Shown: piece after piece, positions 15,028 through 23,865 of the stretch
Position numbering within the stretch: position 1 is the first letter of the stretch
Layout of the letters: each line of letters begins with the position of its first letter
Assembly (NCBI GenBank): GCA_045590955.1
Contig: JAZNSB010000052.1
Span: 1-27,702 of the forward strand
Source: JAZNSB01 sp045590955
GTDB taxonomy: Bacteria > Pseudomonadota > Alphaproteobacteria > RF32 > CAG-239
DNA length: 27,702 bases
Direction of reading: 5' to 3'
The notes under the pieces: generated by a model
Databases searched by the model: none
Told to the model about the DNA's origin: nothing
Seen by the model: only the letters and a program-made list of their open reading frames with translations
Translations under genes and position numbers: made by a program

Positions 15028-16497
15028 ATGTCACAATTACAAGAAAATAACTTACCGCAAAACTACGAAGCAGAGCAAGCATTGCTTGGTGCCCTTTTGG
15101 CAAACAACCAGGCTTTTGAAAAAGTTTCAGAATTTTTAAAACCGCAACATTTTGCAGACCCAATTCACGCCAAAATATATGAAACCCTTTCCAAACTAAT
15201 CAACAGAGGACATGTTGCAGACGTAATCACGTTAAAAAACTATTTTGAGCAAGATGGTGCGCTTAAAGAAGTTGGCGGACATAAATACCTTATAAAACTC
15301 GCTGACAGCGCTTCTCCTCTTACAAACGCAGACTACTATGCACAATACATATATGATAAATTTTTAAGAAGAGAACTTATTGCCACAGGTTATGACATTG
15401 TAAACAATGCCAACACCGAAGACATAGATTCTAATGCTCTTGAACAAATTGAAATTGCAGAAAAAAAGCTTTTTGAACTTTCAAATTTGGGCGAACACGA
15501 AAGAGGTTTTATAAATTTTGCAGAAGCATTAAAAAACTCTCTTACACACATTGAGGCTGCATTTCAAAATGACGGCAAAATATCAGGTCTGCCAACCGGT
15601 TTAGACGCACTTGATACAAAGACCGGCGGGTTAAATAACTCTGACCTTATCATTTTGGCTGGACGTCCCGCCATGGGCAAAACCGCTCTTGCCACAAACA
15701 TTGCATACAACGTGGCAGATTACATGCGCCACAACAACAAACTTTCTCCAAAGAACAAAGGAGTGGCATTTTTTTCTCTTGAAATGTCTGCCGACCAGCT
15801 GGCCAGCAGAATTTTATCAACAGAAACCCAAACATCCGGCCATAACATGAGAACCGGAAATATCAATAAAACAGAGTTTAATAAAATTGCCGAAGCAGTT
15901 AAAGATTTGGAATTGTTACCTCTGTATATTGATGATACCCCGGGTCTTACCATAAACAACATCAGAACCAGAGCAAGACGCCTAAAAAGAAACCAAGGTC
16001 TTGGACTTATTGTCATTGACTATATTCAACTTATTTCCGGTCAATCAAAAAGAGGCGATTCTAACCGTGTTCAAGAATTGTCTGAAATTTCCAGAGGTCT
16101 CAAAATCTTAGCCAAAGAATTAGAAGTGCCTGTAATTGCCTTGTCTCAGCTTAACCGTGGCGTAGAACAAAGAGATGATAAACGACCTATAATGTCCGAC
16201 TTAAGAGAGTCAGGATCTATTGAGCAAGATGCCGACATTGTAATGTTTGTGTTCAGAGAAAACTATTACATTGAAAATGAAGAACCAAAACAGCGCAACA
16301 ATGAAACGCCTGAACATTTTTCTTTGCGTGTAGAAAGTTGGAACAAAAGAAGAGTAGAAACAAAAAACATTGCAGAAGTAATTATCGGCAAACAGCGTCA
16401 TGGTCCCATTGGTACTGTTAAACTTTTCTGGAATAGCGAATTTGCACAATTCAGCAATCTCACACAAGAAGAATATCTGCCTGAAAGAATGGAATAA
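15028..16497 (+). CDS. dnaB: Replicative DNA helicase DnaB
   Basis: This 489-residue hexameric 5'-3' helicase unwinds the replication fork. An N-terminal helical domain (LPQNYEAEQALLGALL, 9-24) is followed by a linker and a RecA-like core starting near GLPTGLDALD. Walker A is GRPAMGKTA (212-220), and Walker B-type DYIQLISG is near 330. Further motifs are ALSQLNRGVEQRDDKRP, the arginine-finger region LRESGSIEQDADIVMF, and IIGKQRHGPIGTV near the end. No intein is present. The ATG is preceded by GAGAGGA. It heads a rightward unit with the YcgN-like and YgjP-like genes (gap of 2 bases, then a 35-base overlap). Confidence 0.97.
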   Translation: MSQLQENNLPQNYEAEQALLGALLANNQAFEKVSEFLKPQHFADPIHAKIYETLSKLINRGHVADVITLKNYFEQDGALKEVGGHKYLIKLADSASPLTNADYYAQYIYDKFLRRELIATGYDIVNNANTEDIDSNALEQIEIAEKKLFELSNLGEHERGFINFAEALKNSLTHIEAAFQNDGKISGLPTGLDALDTKTGGLNNSDLIILAGRPAMGKTALATNIAYNVADYMRHNNKLSPKNKGVAFFSLEMSADQLASRILSTETQTSGHNMRTGNINKTEFNKIAEAVKDLELLPLYIDDTPGLTINNIRTRARRLKRNQGLGLIVIDYIQLISGQSKRGDSNRVQELSEISRGLKILAKELEVPVIALSQLNRGVEQRDDKRPIMSDLRESGSIEQDADIVMFVFRENYYIENEEPKQRNNETPEHFSLRVESWNKRRVETKNIAEVIIGKQRHGPIGTVKLFWNSEFAQFSNLTQEEYLPERME

Positions 16498-16499
16498 TC

Positions 16500-16973
16500 A
16501 TGGATTATAACCCTCAACAATTTTTAGACAGCATTAAAGACAAAGATTTCTGGAAGCGCAAGCCTTTAAGAGAGATGAATGACCAAGAATGGGAAGCTTT
16601 ATGTGATGGATGTGGAAAATGCTGTCTTAACAAATTAGAGCAAAAAAACAAAATTTTATGGACAAACGCAAGATGTCGTTTTTTGGACACCAATACCTGT
16701 TTGTGCAGAATATATGAGCACCGTTTTGAAAAAGTAGGAGACTGCCGAAAAGTTAATCTGCAATATATCACTCAAGAACATTCAAGTCTTCCAAAAACAT
16801 GTGCATACAGGCTTCTTTTTGAAGGAAAATCTCTACCTTCTTGGCACCCATTAGTTACCGGAGACGCAAAATCCACACACAAAGCATTTGCTTCTGTAAA
16901 ACATCGGTGTGTTATTTCTGAAACGGACGTAAAAGATTATGAAGATCACATTGTTTATTGGGAAGACCTCTAA
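16500..16973 (+). CDS. YcgN/UPF0260 family cysteine-cluster protein
   Basis: This 157-residue cytoplasmic protein is rich in conserved cysteines: C35, C38, C41 and C42 (CDGCGKCCLNK), C59, C67, C69, C82, C101 and C137. The stretches DTNTCLCRIYEHR, LPKTCAYRLLFEG and WHPLVTGD match the YcgN (UPF0260) family, part of the broader YkgJ-type group thought to bind zinc or an iron-sulfur cluster. The biochemical role is unknown. It starts 2 bases after dnaB and its 3' end overlaps the metallopeptidase gene. Length is normal for the family. Confidence 0.88.
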   Translation: MDYNPQQFLDSIKDKDFWKRKPLREMNDQEWEALCDGCGKCCLNKLEQKNKILWTNARCRFLDTNTCLCRIYEHRFEKVGDCRKVNLQYITQEHSSLPKTCAYRLLFEGKSLPSWHPLVTGDAKSTHKAFASVKHRCVISETDVKDYEDHIVYWEDL

Positions 16974-17646
16974 AATAAAACAAGGCTTAAACTTTCAAAT
17001 AGATGTTAAAAACTCTTCAAGAGCAAAACGTCTCACTCTTCGTATTGACACAAAAAAACGAATTCCCATATTAACCGTTCCAACTTTGTGTAGTGCCACA
17101 AAAGCAATTTCTTTTGCAAATGAACATAAAAAATGGATTAATGAACAAATCCAAAAAATTCCACAAAAAATAATTTTCTGCAACAATTTTTCTTTTGCGC
17201 TTTTTGACAAAGTGTTGACTATTACTCATAACAAATCCGTTAAAAACACATATGTTGACCAAACAAACTTATTTGTTGGCGGAGACATAGAATTTTTGCA
17301 TCGCAGAGTAAAAGATTTTATAAAAAAAACAGCCAAACAAGAACTTACTTTAAGAACAAAACAAAAGGCCAGGTTATTAGGGTGTAACGTAAAGATTATA
17401 AGCATTAAAGATACCAAATCAAGATGGGGAAGCTGTTCCTCTTTAGGCAACATAAATTATAATTGGAGAACCGCCTTAATGCCCGATTTTGTGGTTGATT
17501 ATCTTATATCGCATGAAGTTGCTCACCTTGTACACCAAAATCATTCCCAAGACTTTTGGTCTTGCGTAGCATCATTATGTCCAAAACACACAGAAGCCAG
17601 AAAATGGTTAAAAAATAATGCAACAAAATTAAACTGTTTTGAATAA
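16939..17646 (+). CDS. YgjP-like (COG1451/DUF45) zinc metallopeptidase
   Basis: This 235-residue protein has the zincin motif HEVAH (192-196) with E193. A third likely ligand is H202 in HQNHSQDFW, as in YgjP/WLM-type metallopeptidases. The upstream stretch KDTKSRWGSCSSLGNINYNW is the usual family signature before the active site, and SSRAKRLTLRID marks the N-terminal sheet. Substrates are not well established for the family. The ATG at 16939 overlaps the previous gene by 35 bases and has only a weak ribosome-binding site. A TTG at 16951 is an alternative. The gene converges with holA, leaving a 4-base gap and no terminator hairpin. Confidence 0.88.
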   Translation: MKITLFIGKTSKIKQGLNFQIDVKNSSRAKRLTLRIDTKKRIPILTVPTLCSATKAISFANEHKKWINEQIQKIPQKIIFCNNFSFALFDKVLTITHNKSVKNTYVDQTNLFVGGDIEFLHRRVKDFIKKTAKQELTLRTKQKARLLGCNVKIISIKDTKSRWGSCSSLGNINYNWRTALMPDFVVDYLISHEVAHLVHQNHSQDFWSCVASLCPKHTEARKWLKNNATKLNCFE

Positions 17647-17650
17647 GTTT

Positions 17651-18676
17651 TTATTTTTTATAGGCCATTGCAATTTTCATCACACAATAAGAAGCCAATA
17701 AAACATCAGGATAACCGGTTGTTTTACAATCTTTTTCTGTTTCCTGCAACAGCTCTATCACTTTTAACAACTTTTCTTTTGACCAAGTTTTTATCTGTTC
17801 TTGAAAAACTTTTTTCCTAAAAAAAACAACCGGAGGATATAATTTTTTTATAGCTTCTTCTTCAGATAAGCCTTGTTCTCTAAAAGCTTGAACTTGCAAC
17901 AGCTTTGAAAAATGCCCATATAAAATTCGCAATACGGTTGCCGGCGAAGTTCCTTCGTTTACCATCGCATTATATTTATTCAAAGCCTTTTCCAGTCTTC
18001 CACTTGCCAAAAAATAACTCACATCATCAGCGCTTGCATCTGCAATATCAGATACTGCTTGTTGCACATGACTTAAGGTTATATTTCTTTTATCTCCCAT
18101 ATAAACCATAAGCTTTTCAATTTCTGCAACATTGCTTTTTCTGTCTGCCCCAAGCCTTGAAACCATCAAATCAAGTGCATCAAAATCAATGGTAAATCCC
18201 TCTGATGCTATTTTATTTTTTATCACTTCTGCCAGCGAATCTTCTCTGTCTTCATAACATGCAATTGCCACAAAATCATCAAATTCATTTGCCAACGCCA
18301 CTAGTGGAGAAGATTTTTTTGACAGCTCTCCTGCTTGAATAACAAGCAACGTATCAGAATTTACCTGCAAAAACGCAGACTTAATAACTTTTGCCAAATT
18401 ATTATCGGCGTTTTTTATTATTATCGCCCGTCTTGTTCCTAACAAAGACTGAGCTCCATACTCTGCCAACAAAACACTTTCATCAGCCATTACATCTGCA
18501 GCATTAATATATACCACATTAAAAGGATCATATATATCTTCAGATACTATTTTGATTGATTTTTTTACCACATCATCAACAAAACCCTCATTTGCACCAT
18601 ACACCAAAATTGCTCTTATTTTTGGATTGGGGTTCTTAAAAAAACTTTCTATTGGTAAAGATTTTTCCAAAATCAC
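17651..18676 (-). CDS. holA: DNA polymerase III subunit delta
   Basis: This 341-residue clamp-loader subunit opens the beta sliding clamp. The N-terminus AILVYGANEGFVDDVVKKSI is the usual HolA start. AAA+-like folds lacking a Walker A follow, with LLGTRRAIIIKN and SDTLLVIQAGEL. The alpha-helical region SDIADASADDVSYFLASGRLEKALN resembles the delta C-terminal lid. It begins with GTG (18676), 3 bases after the lptE stop, with only a distant AAGG upstream, so translation is probably coupled to lptE. The leuS-lptE-holA order is widely conserved in Proteobacteria and strengthens this call for a fast-evolving family. Confidence 0.9.
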   Translation of the reverse strand: MILEKSLPIESFFKNPNPKIRAILVYGANEGFVDDVVKKSIKIVSEDIYDPFNVVYINAADVMADESVLLAEYGAQSLLGTRRAIIIKNADNNLAKVIKSAFLQVNSDTLLVIQAGELSKKSSPLVALANEFDDFVAIACYEDREDSLAEVIKNKIASEGFTIDFDALDLMVSRLGADRKSNVAEIEKLMVYMGDKRNITLSHVQQAVSDIADASADDVSYFLASGRLEKALNKYNAMVNEGTSPATVLRILYGHFSKLLQVQAFREQGLSEEEAIKKLYPPVVFFRKKVFQEQIKTWSKEKLLKVIELLQETEKDCKTTGYPDVLLASYCVMKIAMAYKK

Positions 18677-18679
18677 GAT

Positions 18680-19216
18680 TTATTCTGCCTTCGTCAGATG
18701 TGAATGAAAATATGCTCCCAAGCGCAGGAGAATATCATTTGCAATAATAGACGCTGCCTCTTTTTCAGCCTTTTTTCCAGACATTGTTGTAGAATATGGA
18801 TTAGATAATATATCATAACTTGTAAAAGCAAATGAGCTACCATTTAAAAGCACTTCATTCTGTGCTTCCATCCAATAATCTACCGTATATTTAATTCTTT
18901 CACGAGTTGCTGTTATATCATCACGCAAAGCTTGCTGAGACACTTCCTTAGGCAACACCTTCACAAACAGCTTATACTTCGGATTTTCCGGTTGTCCAAG
19001 TGGCGTAATTGAATCCAACAGCTGATTTTTGATTAACTGACCAAAACGATCTGCTATTGGTTCAATTTTTACTTTTGCCATTTCGTTTGTTATGGAAGAG
19101 TCAAATTCATCTCCAAAAAACCACTTTGAATCTTTTGTTGTTCTTTGAACATACAATGGTTCAAAGCCACATGCACACAACAAAACAAAGACAGTAATCA
19201 GAGATAAAAATTTCAT
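18680..19216 (-). CDS. lptE: LPS-assembly lipoprotein LptE
   Basis: This 178-residue outer-membrane lipoprotein would plug the LptD barrel during LPS insertion. The leader ends LLCACGFEPLY, with lipidated C16 followed by the CGF-PLY motif typical of LptE. The position -2 residue is Cys, which is unusual for a lipobox. The mature domain has KVKIEPIADRFGQLIKNQLLD, RERIKYTVDYWM and the C-terminal EKEAASIIANDILLRLGAYF, all in the expected LptE order. GGGAG precedes the ATG by 7 bases. It lies 18 bases after leuS and 3 bases before holA. It implies an LPS-containing outer membrane. Confidence 0.93.
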   Translation of the reverse strand: MKFLSLITVFVLLCACGFEPLYVQRTTKDSKWFFGDEFDSSITNEMAKVKIEPIADRFGQLIKNQLLDSITPLGQPENPKYKLFVKVLPKEVSQQALRDDITATRERIKYTVDYWMEAQNEVLLNGSSFAFTSYDILSNPYSTTMSGKKAEKEAASIIANDILLRLGAYFHSHLTKAE

Positions 19217-19234
19217 ATACTTTCTCCCGTTATG

Positions 19235-21646
19235 TTATGCTACCACATTTACCAATTTGTTTGGAACAACAATAACCTTTTTTGGCGTCACATCACCAAT
19301 TTGACGTTTTACAAAATCTTGAGACAAAGCAATTGTTTCCAAATCTTCTTTTGATGCATTGCAAGAAGCCTCAAAAGTTCCTCTCATTTTACCATTTACC
19401 TGAACAGCAATTGTTATTTTATCCGGCACAGCAAGTTTTGCATCGCCCTCAGGGAATTTTTCTTTTACGATTAAAGTATTATGTCCTAAATCCGCCCACC
19501 TTTCTTCTGCCAAGTGTGGCGCAAACGGAGCCAACAACAGTAACAATGTTTCATATAACTGTGGCGCAATTTTATCTAAAGAAGATAAATAATTTGCATA
19601 TACCATCAAAGCAGAAACTGCCGTATTAAACTTCATCTGGTCTATTCTTTCTGTCACATCCAAAATACATTTATGCATATTTTGCAAATCAACTTTAGAT
19701 GGATTTTTTTCCTTATCAACTTTTGCAAACAAAGAATATACTTTATGAGCAAAACGATAAACTCCGTTCAAACTTTCCTCAGACCAACTTGCCGCCTGAT
19801 CAAACGGACCGATGAACATTTCATATAATCTGAATGTATCTGCACCATAATTTTCAACAATGTCATCCGGATTGATTACGTTACCTCTGGATTTTGACAT
19901 TTTTTCTCCGCCTTCACCCAATATCATACCGTGAGCGGTTCTTTTTTTGTATGGCTCAATTGTTGGTACCAAACCGCAATCGTATAAGAATTTATGCCAA
20001 AATCTTGAATACAACAAGTGTAGTGTTGTGTGCTCCATTCCGCCATTATACCAATCCACCGGCATCCAGTATTTTAAGGCCTCTTCAGAAGCAAACTGTT
20101 TATCATTATGAGGATCTAAATAGCGCAAGAAATACCAAGAAGAACCGGCCCAGTTTGGCATAATATCTGTTTCTCTTCTGGCTGCACCGCCACATTTCGG
20201 ACAAGTAGTATTTACCCAATCTGTTGCCTTTGCCAAAGGAGATTCTCCGTTATCGTTAGGCATAAAATCATCCACCTCAGGCAAAGTTAAAGGCAATTGA
20301 TCTTCCGGCAAAGGTTGCCACCCGCATTTTTCACAATATACCATAGGAATTGGCTCTCCCCAATAACGTTGGCGAGAAAAAATCCAATCTCTCAGCTTAT
20401 AATTAATTTTTGCCTTACCGAAAGATTTCTTTTCGGCTACTTCTATGGCTTTTTTCATTGCCTCATTTTTGCCCATTCCGTTTAAAAAATCAGAATTTAT
20501 ATGAGGACCGTCTTCCTCAAAAGCTTTTTGAGAAATATCACCGCCATCAAGAACCGGGATTATTGGCAAATTAAACATTTTTGCAAAATCATAATCTCTT
20601 TGATCATGTGCCGGCACAGCCATAATTGCCCCTGTTCCATAACCTGTAAGCACATAATCAGAAATAAACACGGGAATTAAATTGCCATTATATGGATTCT
20701 TTGCCTTAATACCTTTTAATTCCACACCAGTCTTTTCTTCACCAACCGTTCTTTCCAGCTCCGATTTGTTTTTTGTTTTTTCAACATAGGCTTTTACTTC
20801 TTCTTTATTTTCAAACATATCCATCAATTCTTGAACATACGCATGTTCCGGAGCAAGCACCATATATGTCACACCAAAAGCAGTATCCGGTCTGGTTGTA
20901 AACACAGTCAACAGTTTATCTGTTCCTTCTATTTTGAAGTCAAGCTCAGCCCCTTCTGATCTGCCGATCCAATTAATTTGTTGAGCTTTAATTCTATCAA
21001 GAAAATCCAGACCGTCTAAATCTTCAATTAATCTGTCGGCATATTTTGTTATGGCAATCATCCATTGTTCTTTATCTCTTCTTTCAACTGTTGCCCCGCA
21101 TCTTTCACAACAACCGTCAACAACTTCTTCGTTTGCCAAACCGATTTTGCAAGACGGACACCAGTTAATTGCCATTTTAGATTTATAGGCCATTCCTTTT
21201 TCATAGAGCTTTAAAAACATCCATTGTGTCCATTTGTAATAATCGGGATCGCATGTATTAAAACACCTGTCCCAATCAAAGCTAAATCCCAAAGACTTCA
21301 GCTGACGAGTAAAATTTTCTATATTTTGTTTTGTAGAAACCGCAGGATTTATTCCTGTTTTTATGGCATAGTTTTCTGCCGGTAAACCAAACGCATCAAA
21401 ACCCATAGGATACAACACATTAAAACCTTGCATACGCTTTTTTCTGGCAACAACATCCATTGCCGTATAAGAACGTGGGTGTCCCACATGCAACCCTTGC
21501 CCTGACGGATATGGAAACTCCACTAAAGCATAAAACTTTTCTTTTTCTTCATTTATATCAACTTTATACGCCTGCTGTGCGTCCCAAACTGCCTGCCATT
21601 TTTTTTCTATTGTTTTGAAATTATATCTATCGTCCATGTTTACCAT
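19235..21646 (-). CDS. leuS: Leucyl-tRNA synthetase (Bacillus/Patescibacteria-like type)
   Basis: This class I synthetase charges tRNA-Leu. The HIGH-like motif is HVGH (53-56) in YPSGQGLHVGHPRSYTAMDV, and KMSKS is at 582-586 (GGEKMSKSRGN). The CP1 editing domain contains TTRPDTAFGVTYMVLAPEHA and VPAHDQRDYDFA. Cys pairs (CPSCKIG/CERCG; CEKCG/CPKCGG) suggest zinc-binding inserts. At 803 residues it matches Bacillus-type LeuRS (about 804) and is shorter than the E. coli type (860). HVGHP, MPNWAGSSWYFLRY and RLYEMFIGPFDQ also differ from the E. coli form (HMGHVRNY, FMESSWYY). AAGG lies 8 bases before the ATG at 21646. It leads the leuS-lptE-holA unit. Function is certain; foreign origin is an inference. 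Confidence 0.97.
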   Translation of the reverse strand: MVNMDDRYNFKTIEKKWQAVWDAQQAYKVDINEEKEKFYALVEFPYPSGQGLHVGHPRSYTAMDVVARKKRMQGFNVLYPMGFDAFGLPAENYAIKTGINPAVSTKQNIENFTRQLKSLGFSFDWDRCFNTCDPDYYKWTQWMFLKLYEKGMAYKSKMAINWCPSCKIGLANEEVVDGCCERCGATVERRDKEQWMIAITKYADRLIEDLDGLDFLDRIKAQQINWIGRSEGAELDFKIEGTDKLLTVFTTRPDTAFGVTYMVLAPEHAYVQELMDMFENKEEVKAYVEKTKNKSELERTVGEEKTGVELKGIKAKNPYNGNLIPVFISDYVLTGYGTGAIMAVPAHDQRDYDFAKMFNLPIIPVLDGGDISQKAFEEDGPHINSDFLNGMGKNEAMKKAIEVAEKKSFGKAKINYKLRDWIFSRQRYWGEPIPMVYCEKCGWQPLPEDQLPLTLPEVDDFMPNDNGESPLAKATDWVNTTCPKCGGAARRETDIMPNWAGSSWYFLRYLDPHNDKQFASEEALKYWMPVDWYNGGMEHTTLHLLYSRFWHKFLYDCGLVPTIEPYKKRTAHGMILGEGGEKMSKSRGNVINPDDIVENYGADTFRLYEMFIGPFDQAASWSEESLNGVYRFAHKVYSLFAKVDKEKNPSKVDLQNMHKCILDVTERIDQMKFNTAVSALMVYANYLSSLDKIAPQLYETLLLLLAPFAPHLAEERWADLGHNTLIVKEKFPEGDAKLAVPDKITIAVQVNGKMRGTFEASCNASKEDLETIALSQDFVKRQIGDVTPKKVIVVPNKLVNVVA

Positions 21647-21685
21647 TTTAGTTACCTTATTTCATAAAAAATTTCTTGAAATGAA

Positions 21686-21712
21686 AATATAGCATATTAT
21701 TCTAAATGACAA
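21686..21712 (-). promoter_or_regulatory. Putative leuS-lptE-holA promoter
   Basis: On the minus strand TTGTCA (21712-21707) is followed by a 15-base spacer and TATATT (21691-21686), 40 bases upstream of the leuS ATG in the gap divergent from rsmB. Both hexamers match five of six consensus bases; the spacer is short. Confidence 0.4.
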
Positions 21713-21740
21713 GTATTTGGTTACGGTTATGAGAAAATAA

Positions 21741-22928
21741 ATGACAAACAACAGACATTTGGCAGTAGAAATTTTAGAAAAAATAATCAAAGAAAAGCTG
21801 TTTTTTGAAAAAACATCCGATTCGTTTATAAACATGCTGGTTTTAACAGCATTGCGACACCTATCTACCACAGAGCATCTTCTACGCCAAATTGCCCCAA
21901 AAAAATCAAAAGCACACTTCTTTTTGATCTGTGCAATAACAGAGCTTTTATACATGGATTCTGCCTCTTATGCTGTTGTAAACACATATGTAAAACAAAT
22001 AAAGAAAAAGTTTGGCTCTGCTGTTGGCGGATTTGCTAATGCTGTTTTAAGAAAATTTTGCAACCTGCCAAAACCGACAGAGGTCTTTCCGCAAAATTTT
22101 GCCAAGATTTTATCTTCCAGCTACGATTCGCAAACCATAAAACAAATAGAACCTTTTATTTGGCAAGAACCATTTCTTGATATAACTTGCAAAGAAGATT
22201 TAACCGATTTTATTGATGGCACAAGCTACATAAAAAAACATATAAGATTACCAAACAATGTCTGCGTTGAAAACATTTACGGATTTGAGCAAGGACTATG
22301 GTTTGTTCAAGACATTGCAGCATCTCTGGCAATACGTTCTTTGGGTAATTTAGAGGGCAAAAAGGCTCTGGATTTATGTGCCGCGCCAGGCGGAAAAACA
22401 GCACAATTGCTCATAGCAAAAGCACAAACAACCGCCGTAGACATATCAGAAAGCAGACTAAAAACATTAAAACAAAATCTCTCTCGTCTGCAACTTAGTG
22501 CTCAAAAAGTTATATGCATGGATTCCCTGGAATTTTGCAAAAACTGTTCAGAAAAATTTGATATTATCCTACTAGATGCTCCTTGCTCAGCAACAGGAAC
22601 ATTTAGAAGACACCCGGAACTTTTACATACAAAAAACATGAATGACGTATTAAAACAAACCCAACTTCAACAACAGCTCTTAGAGGCTGCATCAAAATTA
22701 TTAAATAAAGATGGAATTTTAATATATTGTGTTTGCTCTATTGCCAAAGAAGAAGGAGAAAAACAGATAGAACATTTTGTAAAAAAACATTCCAAATTCA
22801 AAATTTATCCTTTAGAATGTCCCATAAAAGCGGCTTTGACCAAACAGGGTTTTATCCGCACTTTGCCTTTCATGCTTGAAGGCGGAATGGATTCTTTTTT
22901 TGTTGGAGCATTGCAGTTTGAACAATAA
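21741..22928 (+). CDS. rsmB: RsmB-family 16S rRNA m5C methyltransferase
   Basis: This 395-residue SAM-dependent enzyme is expected to methylate C967-equivalent of 16S rRNA. An N-terminal NusB-like RNA-binding domain (1 to about 130) has HLAVEILEKI, AITELLYMDSASYAVVNTYV and AVGGFANAVLRKF. The methyltransferase half carries ALDLCAAPGGKTAQLL (about 208-223), DAPCSATGTFRRHPEL (about 279-294) and YCVCSIAKEEGEKQ (about 329-342). The two family cysteines are the Cys of DAPC and the second Cys of YCVCS. VQDIAASLA before the cofactor site is typical. It is divergent from leuS. The following Rossmann-fold gene probably starts at TTG 22918, overlapping this gene by 11 bases. Confidence 0.93.
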   Translation: MTNNRHLAVEILEKIIKEKLFFEKTSDSFINMLVLTALRHLSTTEHLLRQIAPKKSKAHFFLICAITELLYMDSASYAVVNTYVKQIKKKFGSAVGGFANAVLRKFCNLPKPTEVFPQNFAKILSSSYDSQTIKQIEPFIWQEPFLDITCKEDLTDFIDGTSYIKKHIRLPNNVCVENIYGFEQGLWFVQDIAASLAIRSLGNLEGKKALDLCAAPGGKTAQLLIAKAQTTAVDISESRLKTLKQNLSRLQLSAQKVICMDSLEFCKNCSEKFDIILLDAPCSATGTFRRHPELLHTKNMNDVLKQTQLQQQLLEAASKLLNKDGILIYCVCSIAKEEGEKQIEHFVKKHSKFKIYPLECPIKAALTKQGFIRTLPFMLEGGMDSFFVGALQFEQ

Positions 22929-23811
22929 GATACACATACTTGGAAACAATGCCTTAAGTTATGCTCTTGGGGCAAAATTTTTAGAACATGGTTTTAGTGT
23001 CCAAATTTTATCTCCTCGCTTTACCGGAAACAGAAAAGGGATTCGCAAATTTAGCATCAAAGAAAAAGATGTAACAATCTCTCATAATGAAATAACAACA
23101 ACGGCTTTTATGAGCGAAGAACCGGATTTTTTAATCATCACCAGCCCAACGCATCAATACAAAAAAGATTTAACCATAATTAGCGCTCAGAAACTCAAAA
23201 AAACAACTGTTTTGTGTCTCACTCCCGTGCTTGACTGTTCTTTAATAAACGGATTTATTGATTCTTTTTGTGTTTCCGGATTTTCTAAAAACATTGCCTT
23301 AAAAAAAGACAACACAATTTTTTTACCGCAAGGAAATTTGAGCCTTGCCATTCACAATAATTCCGCCAATAAAAACGGGGTAAAAAAAATAAAAAATTTA
23401 TTCAACAGCATAGAAATTGCTGTTGAATTTTCAGACAATTTTCTTCATCTGTTCTGGACACATTTTTGTCCTTATGCAATCAGCTATTTAAATTGCCTTC
23501 ACCAAAAAAGACCTGTATTTGAAAACGTGCAAAAAAAAGAACAAAGAGATATTATAAAAAAACTTTGTTCAGAAATACAAGTATTGGCTGAAACGCAAGG
23601 ATGCCAAATTGACAGCTCTCAAATCATAAAAAGCATATACAACATTCCCGCCGGAACGTCATATCCATTACAAAACGGACTGTTTTTCTCAGAATTTAAT
23701 TATATCTGCAACATCATATTTGATACAGCTCGCCAAAACAAAATATCTATTCCTTTGTTGCGCCAATACATACAAGACACTCAAAACTCAACAAACTTTA
23801 GTATAAAATAA
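22918..23811 (+). CDS. Degenerate ketopantoate reductase (PanE/ApbA)-like Rossmann protein
   Basis: TTG at 22918 has GGAG (22905-22908) 9 bases upstream and puts the first beta strand at the usual place, giving 297 residues. A longer reading from TTG 22876 would only add an unrelated tail. The N-terminus NNKIHILGNNALSYALGAKF resembles a Rossmann dinucleotide site, but the usual GxGxxG is reduced to GNNALS. The C-terminal part IPAGTSYPLQNGLFFSEFNY followed by ARQNKISIPLL matches the PanE C-domain, with E259 where the conserved Glu lies. In the W-x-K motif before it, the expected catalytic Lys is H182 (FWTHF). PanE makes pantoate for coenzyme A; this copy may lack that activity. Alternative: another 6-phosphogluconate-dehydrogenase-like reductase. 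Confidence 0.7.
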   Translation: MNNKIHILGNNALSYALGAKFLEHGFSVQILSPRFTGNRKGIRKFSIKEKDVTISHNEITTTAFMSEEPDFLIITSPTHQYKKDLTIISAQKLKKTTVLCLTPVLDCSLINGFIDSFCVSGFSKNIALKKDNTIFLPQGNLSLAIHNNSANKNGVKKIKNLFNSIEIAVEFSDNFLHLFWTHFCPYAISYLNCLHQKRPVFENVQKKEQRDIIKKLCSEIQVLAETQGCQIDSSQIIKSIYNIPAGTSYPLQNGLFFSEFNYICNIIFDTARQNKISIPLLRQYIQDTQNSTNFSIK

Positions 23812-23865
23812 TTAATCTGTTGAAGTAGTGTTTTTAATATATTAAGACATTATATAGGAGATAAA

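Noticed and set aside
22876..22917. Longer N-terminus for the PanE-like protein from TTG 22876
   Set aside because: The extension translates rsmB out of frame and lies before the first Rossmann strand. GGAG is correctly spaced for TTG 22918.
23828..23845. TTAATATATTAA palindrome and possible promoter before the lysine-tailed membrane gene
   Set aside because: Short A/T-only palindrome expected by chance in such AT-rich DNA; no good -35/-10 pair.
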